Below are positions 25,966 through 38,800 of a stretch of 64,000 bases of DNA, in pieces. The stretch is from positions 1,178,001 to 1,242,000 of the forward strand of contig KV748202.1 in assembly GCA_001692895.1 (NCBI GenBank), written 5' to 3'. Below the pieces are notes generated by a model. It had not been told where the DNA came from, searched no databases, and saw only the letters and a list, made by a program, of their open reading frames with translations. Origin of the DNA: Cenococcum geophilum 1.58. Lineage: Eukaryota; Ascomycota; Dothideomycetes; Gloniales; Gloniaceae. Within the stretch, counting starts at the first letter, position 1. Every line of letters begins with the position of its first letter. A program made the position numbers and the translations under genes.

Positions 25966-27680
25966 CTTATAGGAAGGCAGGTAGTTATATATATACTAGT
26001 AGTACTAATAATACAGTAGAGTTTCCTATGCCTGCTTATCCAGGCCTCTACCTCAGTTTTCTAGTGCTTTGTCCCAACCATAAGCAGTTAGCTGCCACCA
26101 CCAATCGCACGGGGATTCTCACCAGTTCTTACGGATATCTTATAATGGGGTTAGCCCAAGTACCAGTCCGCCCCCCAGCAGTCTATATAAAAGTTTCCTC
26201 CTAGAGTTGGTACGCTTTTGCACGGCTTAGGAGCCTTCCATAGCCTCTAGTTTCACGCCTTTCTTTATTATTTCCGCCGGCGCGGGCATAAGCTGCCATT
26301 TGCAGGGGTCGCAACTCCCGTCTTACGCGCCTACTGGCGTAGTCCTACAAGGGCGTCGTGGCTACATCCTGCAATATAGTTGGGTACACCTTCTACGGTT
26401 AAGGTCTAGCCAAGCCTCTCCCGCCTAAGTAACTCCTGTTTGCTCCTTAAGCATACCTCACCAGCATACTGCCCTAGCGAGCAGTCCTGTCTATTGGTAC
26501 ACCGACACGCGCATCCGTTCTCTCAAGCTACGTAGTAGTCTCTCCAGCCAGGACGTGATCCTGCCTGCCTACCAGGTGCACTAGGGGTCAGAGCCCAGCT
26601 AAGGGGTAAGGTCCCTAGAGCCAGCAGTAGCTACTACGCACTACGCCCCGCGACCACTCTAGGTAGTCGTTTCGCGTTGCCTGTAGGAGTCTCCTTATGA
26701 CAGGCCGGCCGTGTCTTGCAGGAGGGGGCCATAGAGACGGGTCCCGTGCCAGGCAACCTGCTCCCCCCTCTCCTACTAACCAAGCTTGTGTCCCCCCTTC
26801 CTATAAGCTGGCCTATGTCTCTAACCGTCGAGTCCTCGTCTGACTGGCCTGTGTTTCCTCTAAGACCTCCCCCATATATATGCAAGGTTGCGTACACCAC
26901 GCCTATTAAGACTCTCCTATAAGTCGCCTTGTATACATACGTCAGGTTGCGTGCACCACGCCTATTAAGACCCTCCTGTAAGTCACCTGTCAAACGCTAT
27001 AGGGCCGTCAAAGCTGGCTTATGTTTCCGCTGCCTAGAGCTTTGCCCATGTTTCCACCTCGTTGAGCCGTCTGGTCTCCGTCGCGTCGCCGTCGCATCGC
27101 TGTCGCGTCGCCGTCGTATATATACCAGATAGGCCCTCGTAGAGGGGCCTTAACGAGTTCTCTAGGCAGGGCCTTAACAAGTTCTTCGCGGTGGCCTTAG
27201 GGGCCTTAACAAGTTTCGTACGAGGTATCTGCGACGCGTTAACCTTAACAAGTTCTTATAAAAAGAGGTTCCCTACGCCCTCGCCGCGTTCCTTTGCGAT
27301 CTCAGAGCTAGTGCAAGCCCAAGGGTGTCCTATTATACGCCTAGGACGCGTCCACGTCGACTAGCTAAATGATAAGGCTAGTTTCGGGCCTGGCTACGAG
27401 CCAGGTAGTCGTACATCGGGTGGTTTTCGTATCCCAGTTTCCCTTGATAGGCCTCCCTAGATGGTAGAACGGGAGCTCCAAGCGGAGGCAGTGAGGCTCC
27501 TGGTGTTGTTGAGGGCGATGTACGCGTCGCGAGCTCAACACCACAGAGTCGAACGACAGCGCTGCACGCGCTGCGACGGTTCTCTACCATCGCCTCTGCA
27601 CTTGGCCATTAAGAGGAACGGATTCCAGATGATGTTTCCACCCGCGGCGACGTGGACGCGTGCAGTAGGGCTTCGCGGGC
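25966..27680 (-). promoter_or_regulatory. GC-rich 5' region of the LINE, with direct repeats and hairpins
   Basis: 1.7 kb of GC-rich, CpG-containing DNA upstream of ORF1. It has a direct duplication (about 26883-26925 and 26943-26990, sharing ACCACGCCTATTAAGAC), at least four copies of CCTTAACRAGTT at 27147-27260, and a hairpin at 27500-27545 (GTGTTGTTGAG with CTCAACACCAC) enclosed by a second inverted pair (ATGGTAGAAC near 27462, GTTCTCTACCAT near 27580). The short ORFs that overlap here on both strands have no recognisable domain. An internal promoter or structured 5' UTR is an inference from position. Confidence 0.5.
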
Positions 27681-30600
27681 AGAATATCTTTATAATAATT
27701 AAGGTAATCCTCTAGTTCCTATATAGAGTCCTTAGCGGGCTAGCCTAGCTATTTAACTTTAAATTAAAGCTTATTCTTAATAAACTTATAGCATAGTATA
27801 GCTTTAACCTTATACCGCTCGCCTACTACCTTAGGGTGTTTAATTAGGCCTAGACGGAAGTTCTTTTCCGGCGGTAGTCTATACTATAGCTCTAGTAGGT
27901 TTATATAAAACACTAAATATATACGGGCTATAGATAGGGGTAGCTAGAGACGATAGGCTAGCTTACTAATTTATTCCTTAACTTAAAAGGGACCTAGGTA
28001 TCTTATATTAAGCTTCTTTAATAGTTAACGGGTTTTAATATTTGTTAAATATAATAGAACCTTATCGCCTACTCCGAAATGCTTATTTTAGTGCTTACGG
28101 TTATACTAAAGTCTTTACTGCTCTTAGGCATCTTATAGGCTCTGCTTTATATACTTCCATTACTCCTCCTATTCCTAGAGGTATCCTTATACTCTTTAGT
28201 AGATGTCCTTAGACTTTCTAATAGGATCCTATAACTGATCATGCGGCTTTAGCCAGTAATTATTGGGTATACTATTAAACCTAAATAGTTGGACGCCATA
28301 GGCAATCTGGATTAGTGTATACTTATATAATATATATTGCTTTAAATTATAAGCATACTCCGTATATGGAAGTAGCTCGCACTAGTTATCTTGCTAGTAG
28401 TTTAAATATATCCGTAGGTAAGACTCCAGTTCCTAGTTCTGGCATTCCGTTTGCCCATCTATCTATAGGTAAAAAGCTATACTATAATAGTAGTCTATCT
28501 TTAAATGGAAGCATAGATCCGACTAGTACTGGCTTATAAAGACGCTGCCCCTATTAGTAATAATAGAGTGCAGCTAATCTACTTTAAGAAAGCATTTCTC
28601 CTTAATTAGGTTGGCGAGCTCTTATACGTTAATCGTCTTGTTAATAGGAAGGTATTAGATGTACTTTAAAAACCTATTAATAAGTATAAGGACCGAATTA
28701 TATATTCGTCCTTAGCTATCTTTAGATGGCGGGAGATCCGTAATAAAGTCTATAGCGTAATATCGCCATAGCTTACTAATAGGGGGAACTAATTTAAGTA
28801 GACCTTATGGCTTGTGCCTACGGATCTTATATACTTAATACTTTTTATAATGGCTAATATACTCCTTTACTTCCTAATTAAGCCTTAGCTAATAGTATTT
28901 GCGCTAAAATAATTCTACTATCTTTATTTAACTATAGTGGCCGCCTAGAGGATTATCGTGATTCTTTATAAGAATCTTCTATTGTAGATTTGCTTCTTAT
29001 AGCACCTAAACCTTACTACCTCTATGTAGTAGGCCTATCGGGTCTAGTTCCTAATGGTAGCGCCTAGTAGCTTCCTTTCTGTTACGTTTCCGGTCTACTT
29101 CCGTATTAAAAATGGTATAGAAAGCGTCCCTTCGTTATACCTTACAAATAAGATCCGTTAACCCTTTAGATAGTTCCTAGGTAAAAGCTATTTTATCCTA
29201 TACTACTCTAAGTATAAGACTAGATAGTACTATAGATCTTATAACTCTTTAATACGCGTACGTTAGAAAGGCCGCTATAAGGTTAAAGTCCTTTAGTTAT
29301 TATAGGGCTCCGAGTTCCGATTGCTTTATAGCTTTACTATTAGTTTAAAGGGATAGCTTAGTAATTAGAGATAGTGTATTACTAGGTTCTAAGAATATAT
29401 CGGGGACGTCCTATCTAGGTATATTCGGACCCTTATTAGTAACGGACTAGGTACTAGCTAGAACATTAATGGAAACTAATAGGGCTTATACTGCCTAAGA
29501 CTTAGTGTATAAAGCTATAGGTATTTAAGCATCCTATACCCGGAGCTTATTCTATAATATAGGGAGTAAAATATCTATTATCTGTTTTCCTTCTCCCGTT
29601 TTAAAGCCTTTGGCATAGTCTGGCCGTTGTAACGGTCTATTAGCAGGGTTATTTTCCCCTAGCTTGTATTTAATCTCAAAATTAAATCGCGTAAGCTCCT
29701 CTACCTATCTAGCTTATTAAGGTATAAGCTCCTTTATACTTATAAAGTAGCGTAGATTATAGTGATTTAAGAGTATATAAGTGGTATAGCTTATATACTT
29801 AAGGTAATATCGCCACTATTTAAAGCAGTTAACTATAGCTAGTAGTTCCTTATCGTGGGTATAATACCTAACTTTAGGTCCTTAGAATTTTCTATTATAA
29901 AATACTACTAGTCTTTAATGGAGCTGGGTAACGTCCGGATGCCTATTAGGTTATAGTAGGATACCAGCGAGGACAAAATTTAATATATTAGTTATTATTA
30001 TTAATAGCTAATCTAGGTCGAAATACCGCAGTAATAGAGCTTTTATAAACTTTACGCGAAGTTCCTAAAAGGCCTCTTAAACCTTTTTGGGCTATAACTA
30101 GAGCTTATACCATTTAGTTAGTCCCTTTTTAGTTTTCTTTTTTACCGCCTTTAAGCTTTTTGCTCCTTAGGTTAGGTTTTAGGAAGCTTCCGCAATATAG
30201 TTAGATAGGTATTAGGTAACGTCTAAGTAGTTATAAATAAAGCGCCTATAGAAATTGGTAAAGCCTAGGAATACTTAAATATCCCAATAGCTCTCTAGCT
30301 CCGGCTACTCCTAGATTGTCTACACCCATACTAGGTCCATAACTATACTTATAGGCGTTATAATATAACCTAGGAACTTAACCTACTTAGTATTAAAGAT
30401 ATACTTTAATGCTTTAGCATAAAGGCCCTAATTATCTAAACGTTCTAGTACTTTACGGATATATTACTTATATTAATCCTTATCTTCTAAGTAGATTAAG
30501 ATGTTATCTAAATAAATAATATATATACGGTTAACTAGTCCCCCTAAGGCTCTGTAAATATATAATTGGAATATTGTAGGCGTATTAGCTAGCCTAAAAG

Positions 30601-33600
30601 GCATCACTAAATACTTAAAGTAGCCGTATCAGGTCTTAAAAGCGGTCTTTTACTTATCCCCTTCTTTAATACGGAGCCTATAATAGGCGTCTTATAGATC
30701 TAACTTTATAAAGATCTTCGCCCTAAATAGTTAATCCAGCATTTTACTAACCAGTGGTAGTAGGTAACGGTTCTTAATTATAATCTTATTAAGACCGCGA
30801 TAGTCTATGTATAGCCTTATAGTTCTATCTAGTTTTAAAATAAAGAGAATCGGCGCGCCTAACGGCGACTTACTAGGCCGGATCCATCCCTTTTCTAGTA
30901 AGCCATTGAGGTACTCTTATAGGATCTTAAGCTCTTTACGCGAGAGGTTGTAGATAGGAAGATTCGGTAGTTATTTACCTTCTTCTAGATTAATTATATA
31001 ATTATACTCCAAGTTCTACGGTAGGACTTTAGCTCTCCTACCCAAAAATACCCTTAGTAAGTCTCTTAGGCCTACTAGAATATTTAACAAATTAGGGTCG
31101 TGTTTATCCTCCGCGTTATTGTTAGGTAGGTCCTAAAGCTCCCTTAAAATACTCGCGGGTAGCGTCGTGCGTTATAGTAGTTACTTATATATAGTTACCA
31201 CCGTATATTAAACCGTTTTATGCAGTAGCTAATAGAGAGTAGGGAACTCCTTAACGCAGCGTTTAAGGTACTATAGTATACTCTCCGCATATTGCTTAAG
31301 CTAGAGTAACCTATGGCGGTTAAAGTATCTCGTGAGATCCTCAAAATCGCCGCCTCCCTATAATATCTCCGTGACCTATCTAGTAGTTCCCTATAGGGTC
31401 TCTGTTATAGAGGGGTTATTACCTATACTAAGCTCTATACCTATCTTACTATTAAATAGAGGTTAGATCTGATACTCCTTTAGGTATAGAGCGTATACTA
31501 TTTTACCTAGGGCTATATTCTCTAGGATATCCTTTAGGCTTATTAGTAATATACGCCCTTCCGAATCTTTATTATTCTACTATTTAAAGGCTCCTATCTT
31601 AAAGCGTATCTTAGGATCTACTTTTATAAGCTAAGGGTATTTAAGAATAAGGTTATAACCTATAAAGTTAGCCACCTAAAAGGGTTACGGGCTAACTACC
31701 TTAGTGCGGTTGTATATATCGGCCACTAACACTATAAGCTTATAGGCACTATATAGCTTAATCCAATACTTATCTAGAAAGCCTGTAATAGGTTTTCGCT
31801 ACCTCTATAATAGGATAAGTTTATACTCTTTTACCAAATTATATTATATAAGATTGATTTCGGCGCCGCTATTATATAGTGCTTAAAACTATTATACCTT
31901 ACCTATAGGGAGTGTTATTTCCAGCTTAATAGCAATACAGAGAGTTTCTTTTTCCGTATCTTGCCCTAGTTATAGCTAAGAAAGGTCCGCAACTAGGGCT
32001 TTTCTTTTTTTAGATTATTAATGCGGTTATTGCCCTGCTTGTTTTTCTAATAAAATCTACCTTTAGAGTTTTTTCTTAACTTCTTAAAGTATTCCTATAA
32101 AGGTGCTAAATAGGTATTAGGTTGGCCCTAGGAGTTTTTCCCATTATTTAAGGTTCCTAACTTTAACCCTTTTAAAGTTCTCTTTAAGAATAGCTTCTTT
32201 AAAGGTTAGGTCTGCCCTATATTACTATTAAAGTGCTTATACTTTTAGTAACCCTTTAGCTTTCTACCGGAAGAGGTCTAGTTCCTTACCGCGTCTTTAG
32301 CGTTTAAAACTGCTCGTTTAAAATCCGTATATATAGTAATCCGCGATAGGGCTCCTACGCGCTTAATTTTGTCATGAATTACTAGCTTAATTTTAGCCTA
32401 GATAAACCCGATCTTTCCTTTTTATAAATACTACCGTCCTTATTTTTAAAGGGCTTTAGATTTATCTATTAAGTATAAGTTTCTATAAAGTTTATAAACT
32501 AGCGGAAGTTATAGCGGTCTAGCTATATCCCATTCTAGAATAGCTCTGTATTATTATATTATATAATATACGGATCTTAAGTCTATTTCTTTAGGAAGGT
32601 TTGCAGCTATGGCTATATAGTAATTTACTCTTTATTAAGCTAATTAAGTGTAATCTAGTTTAGCGATCGGTCTTTAATCTTACTAATAATCTAGTGTATA
32701 CACTCTTTAGTATTATCTCGTATTATTAGCATCTTAAAGAAGTTATCTACCTTACAAACCCAATCGTCTAACTATTAGGCGTTAGGTCTATAGCGGAGTT
32801 CTAAACTACTAAAGGCCTTAGCCAGTCGGTCTATATCCTTTTTTTATTTATAGTATAGATAACTCTCTAAGTCTTTTATACCTCCTTAGGTAGGTACTAA
32901 GTAGCTCCTAGGAAGCCCTTAACCTTAACTAAGTTATAAAAGAATTTACTTAGCTTAGATTAGACCCTACTAGATCTAGATTTGCCCTTAAAGGGTTCTA
33001 ATATATTTATTAGTAGCTTCCTCCCGTATAGCTTCCAAGAGCCTTATAATAGCTTCCTAATATCCGTCTTAAAGAAGATTAGTATAGGGCTCTTAACCTT
33101 CTAAACTTGGGCCTAGGGAGGCTCCTGCTATAGAGGTAGTGTTAGTACTAGTAGCTAGTATAGGCTTTCTAATAAGGCTTAGGTCCTAAGTTAGTAATTA
33201 GCTTAGATTACCTAAAGGGGTAGGCCTACTTAGCTCGTAAGCAGTCTATGCACCACTACTATACTAATTATAGGCCGGTGGTCTTCCGGGAGGGTTCTGG
33301 TTAGTTCCCTAGTTAAATATATTAGTATATTCCTCTAGCATTTCTAGCTTAAAGGAAGATCTTAGAGTTGCCTCTAGCGCTTAATCTTTTAATTAGCCTA
33401 GGTAGGGCTAAAGAGGTTCCGGTTACTTTCCGGCAGCGTTATAACCGTTATAGAGGGTATCTACGTTTTCCTTAGCGGTAACTATAGGTATATAAGAGTC
33501 TTTAAGCTCCTAGAGTATCTAGGTATTAGGGCTTATTTAGCCATCTTACCCAAAGGGTTATATTATCGCAATCTCTTACTATTAGAGGGACCTTCCTACC

Positions 33601-33756
33601 TTTACGCGACGGCTTTCCATAAGGTATCCGTAGAGTTTCTATTTAGGTTATCGCGAGATTTTAAGGGAGGATAGTAGTTGTTAATAAAAGATATAAATAA
33701 ACAATCTGGTCCTTAAAGCCGACTACCCTTCTAAAAAAGAGTAGGAAGGATTTAAA

Positions 33757-33971
33757 TATAAGGGGATCTTGTAGATAGGGGGCTATAAGGACACGATTGG
33801 AATAGGATAGATTAGTAAGAGAGACGAATCCTTAAGGAGGTAAGGCCTTTAGGATCGTGGAGACTATATACTACGGGCACGTGCCTCTAGCACGTGACCG
33901 GCGACTATCTGAGGGGCGTTTGGGGGTTGTCCTAAGGGTAACCTAAGGTGTCCGTAATAATATCCCTTATA
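33757..33971 (-). repeat. gypsy-2 5' LTR
   Basis: 215-bp LTR in minus orientation with gag on its inner (left) side. Its outer end abuts TAAGG, the second target-site copy, after which gypsy-1 resumes. Confidence 0.9.
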
Positions 33972-35083
33972 TAAGGCTAGAATACACTATAGAATCTATT
34001 TAGAAGAACAGTTAGTAGGAGAACAAAGAGGCATATTAAATTATTAATGAAAAAGAAGAAAATCTTAATAATATATTGAAGATACGTCCAAAATTGGACA
34101 ACGGTTAATGGTAAGAAGTAAGGTATTTAAGAAAAGGAGCAGCTTAATAAGCAAGGTATCTTTATACTTTACCTTCTAATACCCTTTTAGTAAATAGCCG
34201 CAACCTTGCCAATATAACTCCGTTATAATAGCGTTATTTAGAAGGAAGGAAACATGTGTATAAATTATTTAACTATTACTTCCTTATAAAAACTAACTAT
34301 ATAGCCGGGGGAAGGCAATTAAGACGTTAAATTAAAGACGTATATAGGTTAAATTAGACCTAAAACAATACTATAGTATTAAAGAACAATATTATAGACG
34401 TTCTTAACAATTGTATAATAGCTATAATTACTATTACAAAATGTCCCTAGTTGCTAAGTAGTAGAGCTACGCCAAATATACAGTATAGGACTATTAGATT
34501 TAAAAGTATATACACTAAATCTTAAGAGATAAGTCTCTTTAACTAATTAATTAATACCTTAACTATATCTAATAGCCTAAGGGCAAATATAGGAGTAATA
34601 TATTAGTAACGCAGAGGATTATAAGAAAAGGATTATAAGAAAGAATTATAGACTATATCTTAGCAGTTAAAGACAACGGCAAGCTAAGGCTTTATATATT
34701 AAATCCTATACTAAAAGGTTTTACAAAACTATACTAGAATACTAAATTACCTATAATACTTATAATTAATTACAGACTAGTATAAAGGCTTAGAAGCAGA
34801 GTTATATAAAAATCCCTATATTAGTTTAGGTAGTTACCGGTATACTTTTAATAGGCTTCTAATAGGTTTCCTAGTAATCCTTACATCTTTTCTCTAGTTA
34901 TATTTTTTCCTTATTAATGTTTTTTAGGAGTTTAAAGTAGGGGTTAGATAAATAGATAATATATAGCGGCATACTAATACCTCTTTAATATCTCTCCAAA
35001 CCTCTTCTAGGACGAGCCCTTATAATCTCCTTACTATAAGGTAATAGCGATTAGGGGCCAACCGCAAGAAGGGGGGGAGGTAA

Positions 35084-35300
35084 TGTAAGGGATATTATTG
35101 CGGACACCTTAGGTTGCCCTTAGAATAACCCCCGGACGCCCCTTAAAAAGTCGCCGGTTACGTACCGGAGGCACGTGCCTATAGTATATAGTCTTTACAA
35201 TCCCAAAGGCCTTACCTCCTTAAGGATTCGTCTCTCTTACCAATCTATCCTATTCTATAATCGTGTCCTTATAGCCCCCTGTTTATAAGATCCCCTTATA
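35084..35300 (+). repeat. gypsy-1 3' LTR
   Basis: 217-bp LTR directly after a G-rich polypurine tract (35066-35083), followed by AATAA, the target-site copy matching 13994-13998. This pairs it with the 5' LTR 21 kb away and not with the nearer inverted LTRs. Confidence 0.9.
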
Positions 35301-35655
35301 AATAAGCCTTTTAAAGTTAGAAGTGCCTAATATAGCACTCTTTATTTATAGTTATAAATATAGCTAAGTTAAATAAAACCTTAATCTCTTTCTAAATTCC
35401 TCTAGCCTTAGATAGAAAAACTTAAGAATATTATTTCTTAACTTTATCTCTTAAATTACTATATGTCTACGATTGACGCCTTATTATATTATTTTGGCTA
35501 ATATCTCCTGCCTCTAATAGACATTTCCCCTTTTTAGGCTTTATACGGTTCTTTCTTAACTTAATATTATTAGCTAAATGTTTATTAGAGAAGCCTTTAA
35601 TTAAGAGTACTTATAGCGGCTTTAAATTCTTGCTAAATATCCTAGGAGGTACTAG
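35301..35655. other. RIP-degraded gap between gypsy-1 and copia-2
   Basis: 355 bp of TA-rich sequence belonging to the old locus that gypsy-1 and copia-2 invaded. It starts with the gypsy-1 target-site copy AATAA and ends with the copia-2 target-site copy ACTAG. I see no gene. Confidence 0.6.
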
Positions 35656-35829
35656 TGTCAGATAATCTGTATTCTCAGTGGCGCAGGACGTGCACGAGTC
35701 ACGTACACGGGGCCCGTGCTTTGTAAATATCTTTATCTAAGCCCAGGGGCCCTAGGTTAAGAGACAATTAAGATTATTAATTAATTAACCTATTTCATCA
35801 ATAAATAGCTGAATACGAGTTTCGTAACA
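35656..35829 (+). repeat. copia-2 5' LTR
   Basis: 174 bp, TGTCAGATAATC at the start and TTTCGTAACA at the end. It is followed at once by a primer-binding region (from 35830, GTTATAAGCCTGGTCCGCC). Confidence 0.92.
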
Positions 35830-38800
35830 GTTATAAGCCTGGTCCGCCGACTTAAGAAGCTATTTAGCTATTACTTATTATTTGAAGAAATTCTACTTTA
35901 TCCTTATAGGACGATCCTGACACAAATATCGGTTATAGGACGACCCTGACACGAATATCGGTCAAAGGACGATCCTGACACGAGCATCCTTATCGTTAAA
36001 GGACGATCCTGATGACAGGACGATCCTAACGACAAAATTCTACCTTATCGTCAAGGACGCAGACCCTGATAGAAATCCTACCTTAATTATTACAGGATAA
36101 GATTCTATGAGATTCTACAAGATTCTACCTTAATCGTTATAGGACGATCCTAATGACTAGGACGATCCTAATGACAAAATACCATCTTAATCCCTCCTTT
36201 GCCTATCAGTTAAATAACTTTACCGTTAAGTTTGTTAACTACGATTATCCTTAATAAGCCAGAAGACTGGGAATAATGGCTATGGCAGCTCCGAGCCCTT
36301 ATAGATTAGCGAATTTAGGCCTATGTTGACCCAGACAAAGCAGTACCTTAATAAGGTCTACTATAAGAACCAGCCTATCTAGAAGTTACAGATTTTAATA
36401 AGAATGTAACCTTATATATGTAGCTCTCGATGAATTAATAGAGGGCGTACAAGAACAGCAGACGATACTACGACTAGGATATAAAGTATTTCCTAAAGCA
36501 AGAGGAGCACCTTTAAAAGATCCGCACCTAAATTACGTCTATAGTATTAATTTAGAAGAAGCTACTACTTAACCCTTCCTTAATAGTTAAAGAATGGCTA
36601 TCTTAACTAAAGGAGAACACTAAACCTACCTCATTGTTTATTAGGAAGAAGGTATAATACCAGTATATAGAAGCCCTTAAGGGGTTTAAATAGTTGTCAA
36701 AATTAAACCTATGGCTAGATCAATGGGAACACATAATGGTACTAGGAGAGAAGTATAAAATCCCTTAAATGTTAGAAGGAATCTAGCTTTAAGATTTAGT
36801 AGACGTTATTTAACCTTTTAGCGACGCCTACTATATAAAGTACACTACCGAGTTAAATAACCCTTAGAAGTTAAGATCTTCCGAATACCGTAGAGTAGCA
36901 AAGGAGCTGTAAGAAGGACTTATAAGACCCTTAAAGAAAGCCAATGCTACTATAAGGGGAAGTACCTTTAATATAGACTTCGTAGAGCAAGCTATTAAAA
37001 ATCACTCTAATACTACTAAAGGTTTATAAAGAGGAGCCTTAGTATATAATAGACGCTTAAAGAGAGCCGGGATACTAGTGGATAAGGAGACGTCCTGTAA
37101 GAAGCTAACGCCTAAGTGCTTAGCGTGCGGAATACGAGGACACTCCCTTAAGGACTATTGGTATTTATTTGAAGATAAGAGACCTGTAGAAGTTATAATA
37201 GGAGATGCTCGCATTAAAAAGGCACTAAAGAAGGTAGAAAAGAATAAGGACCTCACTAACCAAGTTACGAAGATTAGACTTAAAGAATAAGAATATAAGG
37301 CTTAATAACAATAGGATAAGAGCTAGGAAGTTAAGATTAAGGGAGAAGCTAATATAATATTCCTAGAATCGTATCACACCGGTTAACTCCATCTATTAAA
37401 GCTATTGACTATTCTTAACTTAGGAACCACTCTCTATATCTTTAATAACCTCTCTTGTTTTTATAATTTTAGGAAAGCTCTAAGATACGAATATATTATC
37501 GCCAGTAGCTTATAAGTGCCTATACTAGGCTACGGTGATATTACTGTTTAAGTTATAAAACTAGATAAGAGTAAAGGAATCCTACGTCTTAAGGACGTTG
37601 CCTTTTATATAGACTTTAATATAAATCTAGTGTTGTTCCGTCTACTTTAAAAACGAGGATACTACTAGGACAATAAAGGAAATAACAATCTTTTTGTTTA
37701 AAAGGATAATACAATCCTATATTAAATGGAAGAACGTTATAGATAATAGACTATTAAATACGTTTAATTAGGAAACTTAAAATCCGCATTTAATATTAGC
37801 TGTCTAACGCGCCATTAACGGAAGCGGATATTATTAAGAGACGCACGTCTAGACTTGAAAGGAGATGCACGTTTATAGTATCTGCGTCTAGGTTATCTAG
37901 GACCTATAAGCCTTTATTATCTAGGTCTTAACGCCCTAGGAGTTAAGCTTTAAGGCCTAAAGACGACGGAATATTAACACTGCAGTCTTGCTAAAATTAA
38001 GCATTAGGTTTTACAAAGGTTCTCAAAACGGAAAATCGATAAACCCTATTTTAACCTTTATATTAACTAAACTGACCTTAAGGAAGCGCATGCTGGATTC
38101 GTATAAGTTATGTTTATCTACAATATCTTCTTAGGAAGAACCTTCTTATATTTTATAACAATGCATAGTAAAAAGAAGGAGACACTATAAGTGCTTAAAG
38201 ATTTTACCTAATAGATTCGTCTAAGGTACAACCTTAAAGTTAACACTATTAGATTAGACAACAAGCTAGGGAAAAAAAGAACCCTTAAATGGCTATAAAC
38301 GTAAGGGATTATATTTAAGCCTTCGGCGCTATATATATAAGTACAGAACGGTACCGCCAAACACTTAGGGGGTGTTATTATTAAGAAAGGACGTGCTATA
38401 AGAATTGCTGCTAATCTACTACATAATCTATAGAACGAGATAGTTAACTGTGTAGTATACCTTTGAGATTAAACGCCACGAGAAAGCAATGGATAGAAAT
38501 CGCTATATAAGAGGTTCTATACCTACCTAGCGAATAGGAGATTAAAAAAACCGCAACTGGCGCACCTAAAAGCCTACGGCTGTAGAGCGTACGCGATGAC
38601 GTTGGACGCCTAGCTAAAGAAGAAAAGGCTAAGCAAGCTAGATCCGCGAGCTTATATCGGCTACCTCGTTGGCTATAACTCTACTAATATTTACAGGATC
38701 TAGATCCCATATAAGGGTATCGTTATCTCTATAAGGGATATTATCTTTAATAAAAAGACGTTCTTTAACGGCAAGTAAATAGATATCTTAGAGGACCTAC

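Larger units (their letters stand above)
24238..27680 (-). mobile_element. Tad1-like LINE carrying ORF1 only, inserted in gypsy-2
   Basis: 3,443-bp insertion flanked by the 12-bp target-site duplication AGAATATCTTTA (24226-24237 and 27681-27692). The left end is an A-rich tail on the minus strand (run of T with interspersed A at 24238-24256), so the element reads right to left. It has a GC-rich 5' region of about 1.7 kb, ORF1 (24583-25965) and a 345-bp 3' region. There is no room for, and no trace of, the endonuclease/reverse transcriptase ORF2. Much less RIP-mutated than the gypsy-2 sequence around it, so a late insertion. It could be a non-autonomous family or one internally deleted copy. 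Confidence 0.85.
21612..33971 (-). mobile_element. gypsy-2: chromodomain Ty3/gypsy element, broken, split by a LINE
   Basis: Same family as gypsy-1, on the minus strand, occupying 21612-24237 and 27681-33971. LTRs are 215 bp; the target-site duplication is TAAGA (21607-21611) and TAAGG (33972-33976), one transition apart. From right to left: 5' LTR, gag, protease (about 31830-31880), reverse transcriptase (YLDNILIY near 30500), integrase, chromodomain near 27700-27860, then the LINE, then the long 3' region and the 3' LTR. Dozens of RIP-type breaks. It lies inside gypsy-1 and is therefore younger than it. Confidence 0.92.
13999..35300 (+). mobile_element. gypsy-1: chromodomain Ty3/gypsy element, broken, split by gypsy-2
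   Basis: Fossil chromovirus on the plus strand occupying 13999-21611 and 33972-35300, with 217-bp LTRs and a 5-bp target-site duplication AATAA (13994-13998 and 35301-35305). Order: 5' LTR; gag about 14300-16000; protease near 16110 (SGAEINLI visible); reverse transcriptase about 16950-17600 (IYLDNILIY visible); RNase H to about 18400; integrase about 18850-19900 (zinc-binding region near 19030-19160); chromodomain about 20150-20310; a long 3' region; purine tract 35066-35083; 3' LTR. In living relatives the chromodomain guides integration to marked chromatin. Dozens of RIP-type breaks. Gypsy-2, of the same family, inserted in its 3' region in opposite orientation. Confidence 0.92.

Noticed and set aside
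26634-27715. Several 67-119 codon frames on both strands
   Set aside because: They overlap each other in the GC-rich 5' region of the LINE and show no domain; one even runs across the element end.
21612-35300. A palindromic element with four LTRs
   Set aside because: Target-site duplications (AATAA for the outer pair, TAAGr for the inner pair) show two separate insertions of one family, one inside the other.
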